Of a DNA stretch of 64,000 nucleotides, positions 1 to 7,234 are shown one piece after another; positions within the stretch are counted from its first letter, which is position 1, and each line of letters opens with the position of its first letter. The position numbers were made by a program, and so were the translations under genes. Where the stretch lies: the NCBI RefSeq assembly GCF_003797145.1, contig NZ_RKMG01000009.1, positions 1 to 64,000 of the forward strand, in the 5' to 3' direction. The notes under the pieces were generated by a model. The model did no database searches, was not told where the DNA came from, and saw only the letters and a list, made by a program, of their open reading frames with translations. Origin of the DNA: Aerococcus agrisoli. GTDB lineage: Bacteria; Bacillota; Bacilli; Lactobacillales; Aerococcaceae.

Positions 1-54
1 GTAAGGACGAAAAATCTATGATTGTAATCTTTTGTCCCAGCCTCGTTTGTATCA

Positions 55-576
55 TTATTGCCATTCATTCAAGTCCGATTGATCATAGTAGTTTTTAAAT
101 CGCTTGATCATTTGGTCTTTTTGTTTGAGTAAAATAGCCAAGCCATTCAATAGCTCACTTGACGTTTCGACCATGGACATGGCTTCTTTTTGCTCCAACA
201 GGGCTTCTTCCACGCCTTCATAGGGCGCTTCGGCTACAATCTCATCCAAAATGGTCGTAATCTGGTAAATTAAGCGGTGTTTGCGTTGTTCTTCATAAGC
301 CTTGATTTTAGGTAATTCATTGATCATATAGCGAAAATCTAAATGCCGCATCATATGACCATCTTGAACAATGACATATTCCTTTTCAAAGGGGGATATG
401 CCAGGAAATTGTCCGTGAATTTGATACCAACCGTCAAAAATTTGCCAAACACCAGGTTTTAGTTCGGGTTGGAAGTCGCGTTTTAGTACAAATGTTTCAT
501 CATCACCCGTAATTTCAGCTAACCAGCGTTTTTCATCAGGGCCAATCGGCATTAATGGGAGTTCGTGTGAAATCAT
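55..576 (-). CDS. Hypothetical cytoplasmic protein, 173 aa
   Basis: I do not recognise this family. The protein is acidic, has no signal peptide or membrane segment, and splits into an N-terminal part rich in aromatic residues (about 1-90, with a central FDGWYQIHGQFPG stretch) and a C-terminal part (about 95-170) that reads as alpha-helical with heptad-like Leu/Ile spacing. The ATG at the right end is preceded on the minus strand by an AGGTGA ribosome site at the normal distance, so the start is well supported. It is divergent from the acetolactate decarboxylase gene, sharing a ~158 bp intergenic region. Nothing in the context assigns a function. Confidence 0.75.
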   Translation of the reverse strand: MISHELPLMPIGPDEKRWLAEITGDDETFVLKRDFQPELKPGVWQIFDGWYQIHGQFPGISPFEKEYVIVQDGHMMRHLDFRYMINELPKIKAYEEQRKHRLIYQITTILDEIVAEAPYEGVEEALLEQKEAMSMVETSSELLNGLAILLKQKDQMIKRFKNYYDQSDLNEWQ

Positions 577-668
577 GTGTTCACCTCATTCATATTTACT
601 ATATTTCATTCATTCCTAAGTATAGGGAATCTTTTACGCAAATAGCAAGCCTCACCTTTTAGATTCAC

Positions 669-697
669 TTGCGACGAATACTAGAAACGTTTAGTAT
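669..697 (+). promoter_or_regulatory. Putative sigma-A promoter for alsD
   Basis: A TTGCGA -35 hexamer (669-674) is followed after exactly 17 bp by a TAGTAT -10 hexamer (692-697), 37 bp before the alsD start codon. No operator-like dyad is obvious. This is a prediction from sequence only. Confidence 0.5.
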
Positions 698-734
698 AGT
701 TTAAGTAAAGAACGCGTAAATGGAGGTTTTTCAG

Positions 735-1439
735 ATGACAAGGTTATTCCAACATCAAACATTAGGTGACCTAATGGCAGGTTTTTTTGACGGGTCAATG
801 ACCATCGATGCACTACTCGAACACGGTAACTATGGTATTGGTACCATGGACCACTTAGACGGGGAATTGATTGTCATAGACGGTCAGGCCTATCAAGCTC
901 GCGAAGACGGTCAATTAATTGAATTGACGGGTAAAGAAACCGTACCCTATGCATCGGTGACCTTCTTCAAATCTCACCATACCTTCGATGTGGCTACGCC
1001 CATGAATATGCTAGATTTTCAAGAAGTGCTCAAGACACAGCTACAATCCTTACATACCTTTTCTGTGATCAAAATAGAAGGTAGCTTTGAAAGTATGCAT
1101 ACGCGAGTCATTCCGCGCACGGAAAAGCCGTATCCACGTTTTGTTGAGGCGAGCCGTGTGCAACCAGAATTTAAAACCCAAAATGTAAAGGGGACTTGTA
1201 TCGGTGTCTATGGTCCCTATCTATTCGAAGGTGTAGTGAAACAAGGATTCCATTGTCACTTTATCTCAGAAGATCGACAATTTGGTGGCCATATCTTAGA
1301 CTATGTCATCAATCAAGGGCATATTGCGATTCAAACTGTCCGTCATTTTGACCAACACTTTGCCATTGATAATGAAGCATTTATGAATGCTGACATTAAT
1401 TATGATAATCTCGTCGCTGAAATCAACGAAGGCGAGTAG
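735..1439 (+). CDS. alsD: Alpha-acetolactate decarboxylase
   Basis: Cytoplasmic enzyme converting 2-acetolactate to acetoin, part of the butanediol/acetoin branch that diverts pyruvate from acid formation. The 234-residue product has the family fold: the N-terminal FDGSMTIDALLEHGNYGIGT segment, the TFF substrate-pocket region near residue 77, and the zinc-ligand motif FHCHFIS followed by GGH in the last third. The start is set at ATG 735 rather than the in-frame ATG at 720, because the GGAGG ribosome site (722-726) lies between them with 8 nt spacing. No acetolactate synthase gene adjoins it, so the substrate must come from a locus outside the window. A 33 bp gap separates it from the next gene, so co-transcription is plausible. 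Confidence 0.93.
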   Translation: MTRLFQHQTLGDLMAGFFDGSMTIDALLEHGNYGIGTMDHLDGELIVIDGQAYQAREDGQLIELTGKETVPYASVTFFKSHHTFDVATPMNMLDFQEVLKTQLQSLHTFSVIKIEGSFESMHTRVIPRTEKPYPRFVEASRVQPEFKTQNVKGTCIGVYGPYLFEGVVKQGFHCHFISEDRQFGGHILDYVINQGHIAIQTVRHFDQHFAIDNEAFMNADINYDNLVAEINEGE

Positions 1440-1472
1440 TCACAAGCAACCTAAGCAAAGGAGTATATCACC

Positions 1473-2180
1473 ATGCAACAATTTATGATTATTGCAGACC
1501 ATCCCGTGATCATCAATCGTAGTGCGTCCTACAAAAATATTACTTTGCGGATTGTATTATCTAATCCCTCTATTAGGATATCCGTACCCATGCATGCCTC
1601 GAAAGCTACAATCGAACATTTCTTCATATCGAATCTTGAACAAATCGAGGCCATGCAAGCCGAAGTATTCGCTACTGCCGAGGCAAGTGCCAAGCAATAT
1701 GTTACTGGCGAGATGCATCATTTATTTGGGGAATTGTATCCCTTAAAAGTCGAAGAAAGTAGCCAACCAAGCGGCGGTCATTTTGACAATGGAACCATTT
1801 ATCTGTCCGTGAAAAAGGGGGCTAGCAGAGACGATAGGGGCATCGTTATGGATAAGTTCTTGCGGGAAACCCTAAAAGAAAAAACGTTAGAAGTGGCGGC
1901 AAGACTTGAACCTAAGATGGGCGTCCACGCCAACAAATTCACCATGCGTCTGATGAAGACACGGTGGGGGAGCTGCAATATCAATAAAAAGACGATTTCC
2001 ATCAACTTACTCTTAGTGCAAATGCCACTCATTTGTCTAGAATCTGTCGTAGCCCACGAATTGGTCCACCTCTTAGAAACCAATCATAACAAGCGTTTCT
2101 ATAGCTTAATGGACCAGTATTACCCAGCATGGCAGGAAGCAAATGAATTATTAAAAGAATTTTCTCACAAAGTTGATTAA
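1473..2180 (+). CDS. YgjP/DUF45-type metal-dependent hydrolase
   Basis: A 235-residue protein of the YgjP (M48-like, DUF45/WLM clan) family of putative zinc metallopeptidases. The diagnostic features are the MKTRWGSCN segment in the C-terminal half and the zinc motif HELVH at residues 195-199 with a third His at 205. There is no signal peptide, so it should be cytoplasmic. It follows alsD by 33 bp with an AAGGAG-type ribosome site and ends in its own hairpin terminator. The physiological substrate of this family is not established; peptidase and nucleotide hydrolase activities have both been proposed, so the name is kept general. Confidence 0.85.
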   Translation: MQQFMIIADHPVIINRSASYKNITLRIVLSNPSIRISVPMHASKATIEHFFISNLEQIEAMQAEVFATAEASAKQYVTGEMHHLFGELYPLKVEESSQPSGGHFDNGTIYLSVKKGASRDDRGIVMDKFLRETLKEKTLEVAARLEPKMGVHANKFTMRLMKTRWGSCNINKKTISINLLLVQMPLICLESVVAHELVHLLETNHNKRFYSLMDQYYPAWQEANELLKEFSHKVD

Positions 2181-2216
2181 AAATCTGTTAAAATAGTAAG
2201 CGAAATCTCATATAAG

Positions 2217-2242
2217 CCCCATAGATGCTATGGGACTTTTTC
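2217..2242 (+). terminator. Intrinsic terminator after the YgjP-type gene
   Basis: A 7-bp stem CCCATAG / CTATGGG with an ATG triloop (2218-2234) is followed by a U-rich run. It lies just upstream of the symporter ribosome site, so it ends the alsD-YgjP transcript or acts as a short leader hairpin. Confidence 0.6.
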
Positions 2243-2278
2243 TATGCGTAAGACAATTTGAAAGGATGTAGTCATCTC

Positions 2279-3484
2279 ATGTCAAAAAAGAAATTCACCA
2301 TGCCATTAGCACTGAAGTTAGTGGTTGCTATTATTTTAGGTATTATCGTTGGGCAATTTAGTTTTCTGCCTGACTTCGTCTTCGAACTATTCAAGACGCT
2401 TTCAGGCATTTTTTCTGAATTCTTAAGCTGGATCATTCCATTAATGATTGTTGGTTTAATTATTCCGGGGATTGCGGAATTAGCGGAAGATGCTGGAAAA
2501 CTATTAGGTATCACCCTAGGCATTGCCTATGGCTCAACATTGATTGCCGGGACATTCACCTATCTTGTTGCGAGCAATTTATTCCCCATTTTTATTACAA
2601 CAGATTTAGCTGACAAAATTCAGTCATCTGGAAAAGGGGCAACTGCCTTGTTCTCCATTGGTCTTGAACCCATGTTTTCTGTGACGTCAGGTATCGTATT
2701 TGCCTTCATGGTCGGTCTAGGCATCTCGTGGTTGCGGACACAGGGCCGTGGTGAAGGCTTGTTAGCCATTTTCACAGATTTCGGGAAAATTATTGACCTA
2801 GCCTTGCAAACAGTTGTTATTCCATTATTGCCAGTCTATATTTTCTTCAACTTCGCGGACATGTCATATTCAGGCTCTGTATTTGCCGTTATGTCAGTCT
2901 TCTGGAAGGTTTTAATCACAGCAGTTGTCCTACATACCATCTATATTTCAGCTATGTTCTTATTTGCTGGATCTTATGGTGGGAAAAATGCGATTACCTT
3001 GATGAAGAATGAAATCCCAGGATGGTTAACTGCTGCGGGTACGCAATCGTCAGCAGCGACTATTCCAACTAACGTGGAAATTGCCAAGAAAAATGGTGTT
3101 TCTGAAGAAATTGCCAACTTTGTTGTACCCTTGTGTGCGACCATTCATTTGGCTGGTTCAATGATTACCATCACTTCAGTTGTAACAGCCATCCTATTGA
3201 TGTACGGTATGCCAATTTCATTGGGTACGATGATTGCGTTCATCATGGTATTGGGTATTGCCATGGTGGCAGCGCCAGGTGCACCAGGTGGGGCGATTAT
3301 GTCAGCCTTGCCATTCTTACCAATGGTTGGTTTAACAGAATCTTTCAACCAACTGGCTATTTCACTGTATATCACGCAAGATTCATTTGGTACAGCAGCC
3401 AATGTATCAGGAGATAACGCCATTGCCGTGATGGTGGATACTATCTACCAAAAAGATAAGCAGAAAGAAAAAAACAAAAAATAA
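2279..3484 (+). CDS. Dicarboxylate/amino acid:cation symporter (DAACS family)
   Basis: A 401-residue polytopic membrane protein of the sodium/proton:dicarboxylate-glutamate symporter family (GltP/DctA/SstT fold). Visible signatures are the serine-rich hairpin motif GTQSSAATIPTN in the C-terminal half, the glycine/proline-rich APGAPGGAIM re-entrant loop, and the terminal VSGDNAIAVMVD motif corresponding to the substrate and cation site. The chosen ATG at 2279 follows a GAAAGGA-type ribosome site; an in-frame TTG 21 bp upstream has no ribosome site. The length matches the family. Substrate (glutamate/aspartate, serine/threonine or C4-dicarboxylate) cannot be decided from sequence. It is monocistronic, with a hairpin terminator behind it. 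Confidence 0.9.
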   Translation: MSKKKFTMPLALKLVVAIILGIIVGQFSFLPDFVFELFKTLSGIFSEFLSWIIPLMIVGLIIPGIAELAEDAGKLLGITLGIAYGSTLIAGTFTYLVASNLFPIFITTDLADKIQSSGKGATALFSIGLEPMFSVTSGIVFAFMVGLGISWLRTQGRGEGLLAIFTDFGKIIDLALQTVVIPLLPVYIFFNFADMSYSGSVFAVMSVFWKVLITAVVLHTIYISAMFLFAGSYGGKNAITLMKNEIPGWLTAAGTQSSAATIPTNVEIAKKNGVSEEIANFVVPLCATIHLAGSMITITSVVTAILLMYGMPISLGTMIAFIMVLGIAMVAAPGAPGGAIMSALPFLPMVGLTESFNQLAISLYITQDSFGTAANVSGDNAIAVMVDTIYQKDKQKEKNKK

Positions 3485-3496
3485 ACCAAGATACGA

Positions 3497-3541
3497 TGAG
3501 CGTGTGAGGCACTGGGTGTTTCGCACGCTTATTATTTTTCA
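3497..3541 (+). terminator. Terminator after the symporter gene
   Basis: The stem AGCGTG (3499-3504) / CACGCT (3524-3529), extended inward by weaker pairs, is followed by a TTATTATTTTT tail 12 bp after the stop codon. Confidence 0.65.
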
Positions 3542-3669
3542 ATGATAGAAAATACCTAAATGTCTTTATTCTTATAATGATAAATTTTTGTATAAAAAAG
3601 AATTGATAAGTGATAAAATGTAAGGGCATACAACACACCTGTAATCCATTTAATGGAGGAGGATACACG

Positions 3670-4133
3670 ATGAAAAATTTAGCACCTTGTTTATGGTTTA
3701 GTGATGGCAATTGTGAAGAAGCCATCCAATATTACGTAGATACTTTTCCTGATTTCATATCCAGCAAATTGTCCGTTACCCGGATGCCACTCTAGATGAA
3801 CATTTTGAGGGGATGGAAGGTAAGGTCATTACAGCTGAATTTACCTTAGGTGGCCATCAATACATTGCACTCGATGGCGGACCTGTTTTCCGCTTTAACG
3901 AAGCAATTTCCATCACCATTCTTTGCGATGATCAAGCGGAGATTGACTATTTCTGGTACAAGTTAAGTTTCGTACCTGAAGCAGAGCAATGCGGTTGGGC
4001 CAAAGATCAATTTGGCTTGTCGTGGCAGATTATTCCAGCTAATATGGGCGCACTCCAAACAAAGCCAGCCCAAATTCAAGCAATGATGCAGATGAAGAAA
4101 ATCATCATTCAAGACTTGGTGGATTTAGCATAA
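3670..4133 (+). pseudogene. PhnB-like glyoxalase-fold protein, disrupted by a frameshift
   Basis: This is one ancestral gene of the PhnB / 3-demethylubiquinone-9 methyltransferase-like (VOC fold) family, now in two frames. The 5' part starts at ATG 3670 behind a GGAGGA ribosome site and encodes MKNLAPCLWFSDGNCEEAI through residue ~41 before a stop at 3793-3795. The 3' part continues in another frame with PDATLDEHFEGMEG, then GGHQYIALDGGP and the hallmark CGWAKDQFGLSWQ. The junction lies near 3774-3782. Restoring a second copy of the 7-mer GTTACCC there would rejoin the frames and give the expected SVTRYPDAT reading. Whether the break is biological or a sequencing error cannot be told here. 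The next gene is 12 bp downstream. Confidence 0.85.
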
Positions 4134-4145
4134 GGGGGTGGTTGC

Positions 4146-4643
4146 ATGCCATATGGACAGTTAATAGAACATGATCATCGCTATACCCTGTATTTTGAAC
4201 GGAAATTGCGTTTTACACCAAGTGTCGTATTTGATGCTTTGGTAGATCCTAATATTTTCGCTCAATGGTATCCATTTGCAACAGGTGTGATGGACGTGAA
4301 GGTTGGCGGTCACATCAAATTTGATGATGGGGAAGGCGCTAAATATCACGGTATGATTACAAAGTTGGATGCACCGCGTGAATTCGAATTTATTGAAGAT
4401 ACTACGGATGTTATCCACATTAGATTAGAAGCTACAGAAACGGGCACGGGCACACTCTTGAAGTTCTCACATACTTTTGAAAGTCCCGATTGGATTGTGC
4501 CGACTGCGACAGGCTGGCATAATTGCCTGAATGTATTTCGGGATATTATGAATGGCTATGAAGCAAATTGGCCAATGCCTGATGAGTTGACCGCACTCGC
4601 GCATGTCTATGAGGAACGTTTCGCATCGAATTATACAAAATAA
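4146..4643 (+). CDS. SRPBCC (AHSA1/START-like) domain protein
   Basis: A 165-residue cytoplasmic protein of the Activator-of-Hsp90-ATPase-like branch of the START/Bet v1 superfamily. The opening fold signature is visible (ERKLRFTPSVVFDALVDPN, then QWYPF), followed by a glycine-rich GGHIKFDD strand turn and a WHNCLN segment before the C-terminal helix. Such domains are small-molecule-binding cavities, and their function in bacteria is mostly unassigned. It has a GGGGGTGG-type ribosome site and sits 12 bp after the PhnB-like pseudogene. This pairing is common for the two families and suggests they were co-transcribed in the intact ancestor. Confidence 0.82.
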   Translation: MPYGQLIEHDHRYTLYFERKLRFTPSVVFDALVDPNIFAQWYPFATGVMDVKVGGHIKFDDGEGAKYHGMITKLDAPREFEFIEDTTDVIHIRLEATETGTGTLLKFSHTFESPDWIVPTATGWHNCLNVFRDIMNGYEANWPMPDELTALAHVYEERFASNYTK

Positions 4644-4676
4644 GCTGGCAGGACAACAGTGTGAGCAAGATTGCGT

Positions 4677-4905
4677 TTCACTTATTTGATGATATAAATG
4701 AAAATGATTTATTTTCTTGATCTTTTGGATGAAATAAGTGAATTTTCCGCTAAATCGTTCATTTATTTAAGTCGATAAATGAATCATTTTGTGGATTTTC
4801 ATTTATTTCCATTTATGGGTTAATAGTCTTAAATATGTTTCATTTATTTCGCGATATAAATGAAACATGCAACCATTTTTTTACTTATTATCCTGAATAA
4901 ATGAA
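4677..4905. repeat. Array A: six 26-bp palindromic repeats, 40-41 bp period
   Basis: Six units start at 4677, 4717, 4758, 4798, 4839 and 4880. The typical unit has left arm TTCATTTATTT, a ~4-6 bp centre and right arm ATAAATGAA, which are inverted complements. Units 1, 3 and 5 are clean palindromes, unit 6 is slightly divergent, units 2 and 4 each have one decayed arm. The 14-15 bp spacers between units are AT-rich and differ from one another. The array fills the gap between the convergent START-domain gene and gpmA. There is no coding potential. Function is unknown; see the findings on its relation to Array B. Confidence 0.8.
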
Positions 4906-4928
4906 TCGACTAGAAAAAAATGATGGAC

Positions 4929-4966
4929 ACAAAAAAGCCAGGGACTTGATGTCGCTGGCTTTTCTT
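4929..4966 (-). terminator. gpmA terminator
   Basis: The stem AAGCCAG (4935-4941) / CTGGCTT (4955-4961) has an inner GAC/GTC extension. On the minus strand it is followed by a U-run (the A-run at 4931-4936). It lies 4 bp beyond the gpmA stop codon and could also stop plus-strand transcripts. Confidence 0.8.
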
Positions 4967-4969
4967 GTG

Positions 4970-5656
4970 CTATTCAAATGTTTTTTTGACTAAAATTTTC
5001 TTATTCGTGATATGTAGATGATCATTCACGTCATATACAATTGGTTCACCTGTAGCAATTTCTAAATCGGGAATAGCCTCATCAGAAATATTTTCTAGGT
5101 ATTTAGTTAATGACCGCAAACTATTCCCGTGAGCCACGATTAAGACGTTCTTGCCTTCTTTGAGGTCGGCTGCAATATGATCTTCCCAGTAAGGCATGGT
5201 ACGTATTAGGGTATCTTTTAAACTTTCACCGGCTAACAAATGGTCGATATCCAAATCTTCATATCGACGATCGAAGGTATTACCAGTCGCTTTTGGTGGC
5301 CGCACATCATATGAACGACGCCAAATATGGACTTGTTCATCACCATGAATGGCCGCCGTTTCAGCTTTGTTGAGGCCTTGCAAAGCGCCATAATGTCGTT
5401 CATTGAGTCGCCAATGTTTATGGACGGGCAAATACAATTGTTCTAAACTATTCAAGGTGTAATAAGTCGTTTGTATAGCACGGGTTAAGACTGAGGTATG
5501 GACGGTATCAAAAAGTATACCCTCCGCTTTAAGTGCCTCACCTGCCGCATGTGCCTCCTTGACACCAAGGGCACTTAATTCGGGATCCAACCAACCAGTG
5601 AAAACATTTCGGAGATTTAATTCACTTTGACCATGTCGTACAAGTACTAATTTCAT
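4970..5656 (-). CDS. gpmA: 2,3-bisphosphoglycerate-dependent phosphoglycerate mutase
   Basis: Glycolytic enzyme interconverting 3- and 2-phosphoglycerate through a phosphohistidine. The 228-residue length is typical of the dPGM family. The catalytic RHGQSELN motif starts at Arg7, making His8 the phosphorylated residue. FTGWLDPELSALG follows, then RLNERHYGALQGLNK, the RRSYDVRPP loop and the second catalytic His in VAHGNSLR. The gene is alone on the minus strand, with its own promoter (5712-5740) and terminator, and is flanked on both sides by short palindromic repeat arrays. Function is confident; the surroundings are unusual. Confidence 0.95.
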   Translation of the reverse strand: MKLVLVRHGQSELNLRNVFTGWLDPELSALGVKEAHAAGEALKAEGILFDTVHTSVLTRAIQTTYYTLNSLEQLYLPVHKHWRLNERHYGALQGLNKAETAAIHGDEQVHIWRRSYDVRPPKATGNTFDRRYEDLDIDHLLAGESLKDTLIRTMPYWEDHIAADLKEGKNVLIVAHGNSLRSLTKYLENISDEAIPDLEIATGEPIVYDVNDHLHITNKKILVKKTFE

Positions 5657-5711
5657 ATGCTGTCACTACTTTCTTCAAGAATGCTTAAGGATGAAGCTGT
5701 ATTTTATCTGT

Positions 5712-5740
5712 ATCATACCCCTATGAGCTAGGGCATACAA
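5712..5740 (-). promoter_or_regulatory. gpmA promoter with a dyad in the spacer
   Basis: Read on the minus strand, TTGTAT (complement of 5735-5740) is followed after exactly 17 bp by TATGAT (complement of 5712-5717). The spacer contains a perfect 5-bp inverted repeat, CCCTA-tgagc-TAGGG (5719-5733). A dyad between -35 and -10 is a common repressor placement, but no regulator family is recognised. Confidence 0.6.
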
Positions 5741-5841
5741 GTAATTCGCCGTGGACACAAATAGGATAGGTATCAAAAGGTGGACTGGGGCAGCGTATAA
5801 ATAATGGCTTTTCCATCTTAAAGTGTAGGATCCTTAAACCT

Positions 5842-6074
5842 GTGACTTATATGAGCCAAATAAGCCACTTGGTAGCTGAGGCAGTGACTTATATGAAAAA
5901 ATAGGCCACTCGTTAATTAAAGTTGTGACTTATTTGAAAAAATAGGCCCCTTGGTAACTGAGGCAGTGACTTATATGAAAAAAAAGGCCACTCGTTAACT
6001 AAAGCTGTGACTTATCTGAGAAAATAAGCCCCTCATTAACTAAAGATGTGACTTATATGAGCAGAATAGGCCAC
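5842..6074. repeat. Array B: six 26-27 bp palindromic repeats, 41-bp period
   Basis: Units start at 5842, 5884, 5925, 5966, 6007 and 6048. Each begins GTGACTTAT, passes through TGA and an A-rich centre, and ends in AATAGGCCAC, AATAAGCCAC or a one-base variant. Left and right ends are inverted complements with one or two mismatches. All five spacers are exactly 15 bp and fall into two related types: TTGGTAGCTGAGGCA-like (spacers 1 and 3) and TCGTTAACTAAAGCT-like (2, 4 and 5), so the array partly alternates as an ~82 bp dimer. It lies between the SDR terminator and the gpmA promoter. There is no coding potential and the function is unknown. Confidence 0.85.
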
Positions 6075-6139
6075 AGACAGAAAGGTATAGAAGTTGAGTT
6101 GTACCGTAACTACTACAATGCATGCTTTTTATAACAATC

Positions 6140-6179
6140 AAAAAAGGAGGACGGAACTCTAAATCCACCCTCCTTTTCT
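6140..6179 (-). terminator. Terminator of the SDR gene
   Basis: The stem AAAAGGAGG (6142-6150) / CCTCCTTTT (6169-6177) lies 15 bp past the minus-strand stop codon. The A-run at 6141-6145 gives the U-tail on the minus strand. Confidence 0.75.
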
Positions 6180-6191
6180 AGAAACAGTCAA

Positions 6192-6962
6192 TTATAATAG
6201 GCCTGCGGTAAAACCACCGTCAGCAACAATAATCGTGCCGGTCACGAAACTGGCGTCATCAGATGCTAAGAATACAGCAACGGTCGCAATTTCATTTGGC
6301 TGACCAATGCGCGGATTCAAGGCGGCTACTTGGCCAATACGACTGTTGCCAAAATCGCTCAAATCCGTCATAGTAGAGGCGATATTCGTTGCTACACCAC
6401 CTGGGGCAATACCGTTTACGCGGATACCTTTGTTGACATACATGAAGGCAGTGGACTTAGTCATCGCAGTGACTGCATGTTTAGAAGCAGTATAAGTTGT
6501 ACCCGCTACGCCTGTGAGTAACCCACCTATTGACGTCACATTGATAATATTACCTGGTTTATCTTCAGCCAGCCAGTAATCAACGACTGCGCGCATACCA
6601 TACATGACGCTGTATACGTTAACGGCAAAGATGTGTTCAAATTTTTCAGTTTGAATCTCAGCAACAGGTTCATTATGGTCCATGATACCCGCGTTATTCA
6701 CCAAAATGTCGATAGTGCCATAAGTGTTTATCGCGTAATGAACTAAGGCTAGCATTTTTGCGTTGACCGCTACATCTACCTCAAAGGCAGTAGCAATACC
6801 CCCATTAGTTTCTATTGCTTGCACGACTGCTTGGGCACCCGCTAGGTTGTAGTCTGCGACCACAACCTTGGCACCTTCCTTGGCATATAGTTCAGCAATA
6901 CCTTTGCCAATACCGGATGCACCACCTGTAACAATAGCTACTTTGTTCGCTAATTTTCCCAT
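6192..6962 (-). CDS. Short-chain dehydrogenase/reductase (classical SDR)
   Basis: A 256-residue NAD(P)-dependent oxidoreductase. The Rossmann motif TGGASGIG spans residues 12-19, and an acidic residue after the second strand (VVADYN) suggests NAD preference. NNAGIMD follows, then the catalytic Ser in NVTSIGG and the YTASK Tyr/Lys pair. The C-terminal FVTGTIIVADGG is typical of FabG/glucose-1-dehydrogenase-like members. Substrate cannot be inferred. The gene is monocistronic, divergent from the AI-2E-type permease, with a GGAGAA ribosome site before its ATG and a strong terminator behind. Confidence 0.88.
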   Translation of the reverse strand: MGKLANKVAIVTGGASGIGKGIAELYAKEGAKVVVADYNLAGAQAVVQAIETNGGIATAFEVDVAVNAKMLALVHYAINTYGTIDILVNNAGIMDHNEPVAEIQTEKFEHIFAVNVYSVMYGMRAVVDYWLAEDKPGNIINVTSIGGLLTGVAGTTYTASKHAVTAMTKSTAFMYVNKGIRVNGIAPGGVATNIASTMTDLSDFGNSRIGQVAALNPRIGQPNEIATVAVFLASDDASFVTGTIIVADGGFTAGLL

Positions 6963-7234
6963 GATAATTCTCCTTTATCTATCGTTTCCAATTGTAATAG
7001 TGAAGTTGATCAGCAGTAAAAATAGACGTGCATCCATAGATAGCAAAAATATTCTTGTTGCCTATATTGTACAATCAATCACAAATAATTGCGAAGATAT
7101 TGATGTAAACGGATAGATTATTTTAAGCAAGTATAAAACCATTTTCACGCTTGCATATATCCTTATCATACAAGCTTTTAAAAAAGCTTATGTTAAAATA
7201 GATAAATAATAGAAGAAAGAAAAGGTGACACAGA

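Noticed and set aside
3133-3725. Overlapping open frames on both strands of the symporter gene
   Set aside because: They are shadows of a strongly coding frame, and lack ribosome sites and recognisable domains.
4677-6074. CRISPR arrays
   Set aside because: Repeats of 26-27 bp at regular pitch look CRISPR-like. However, spacers are only 14-15 bp, the spacers of Array B are homologous to one another, repeat arms vary, and no cas gene is present.
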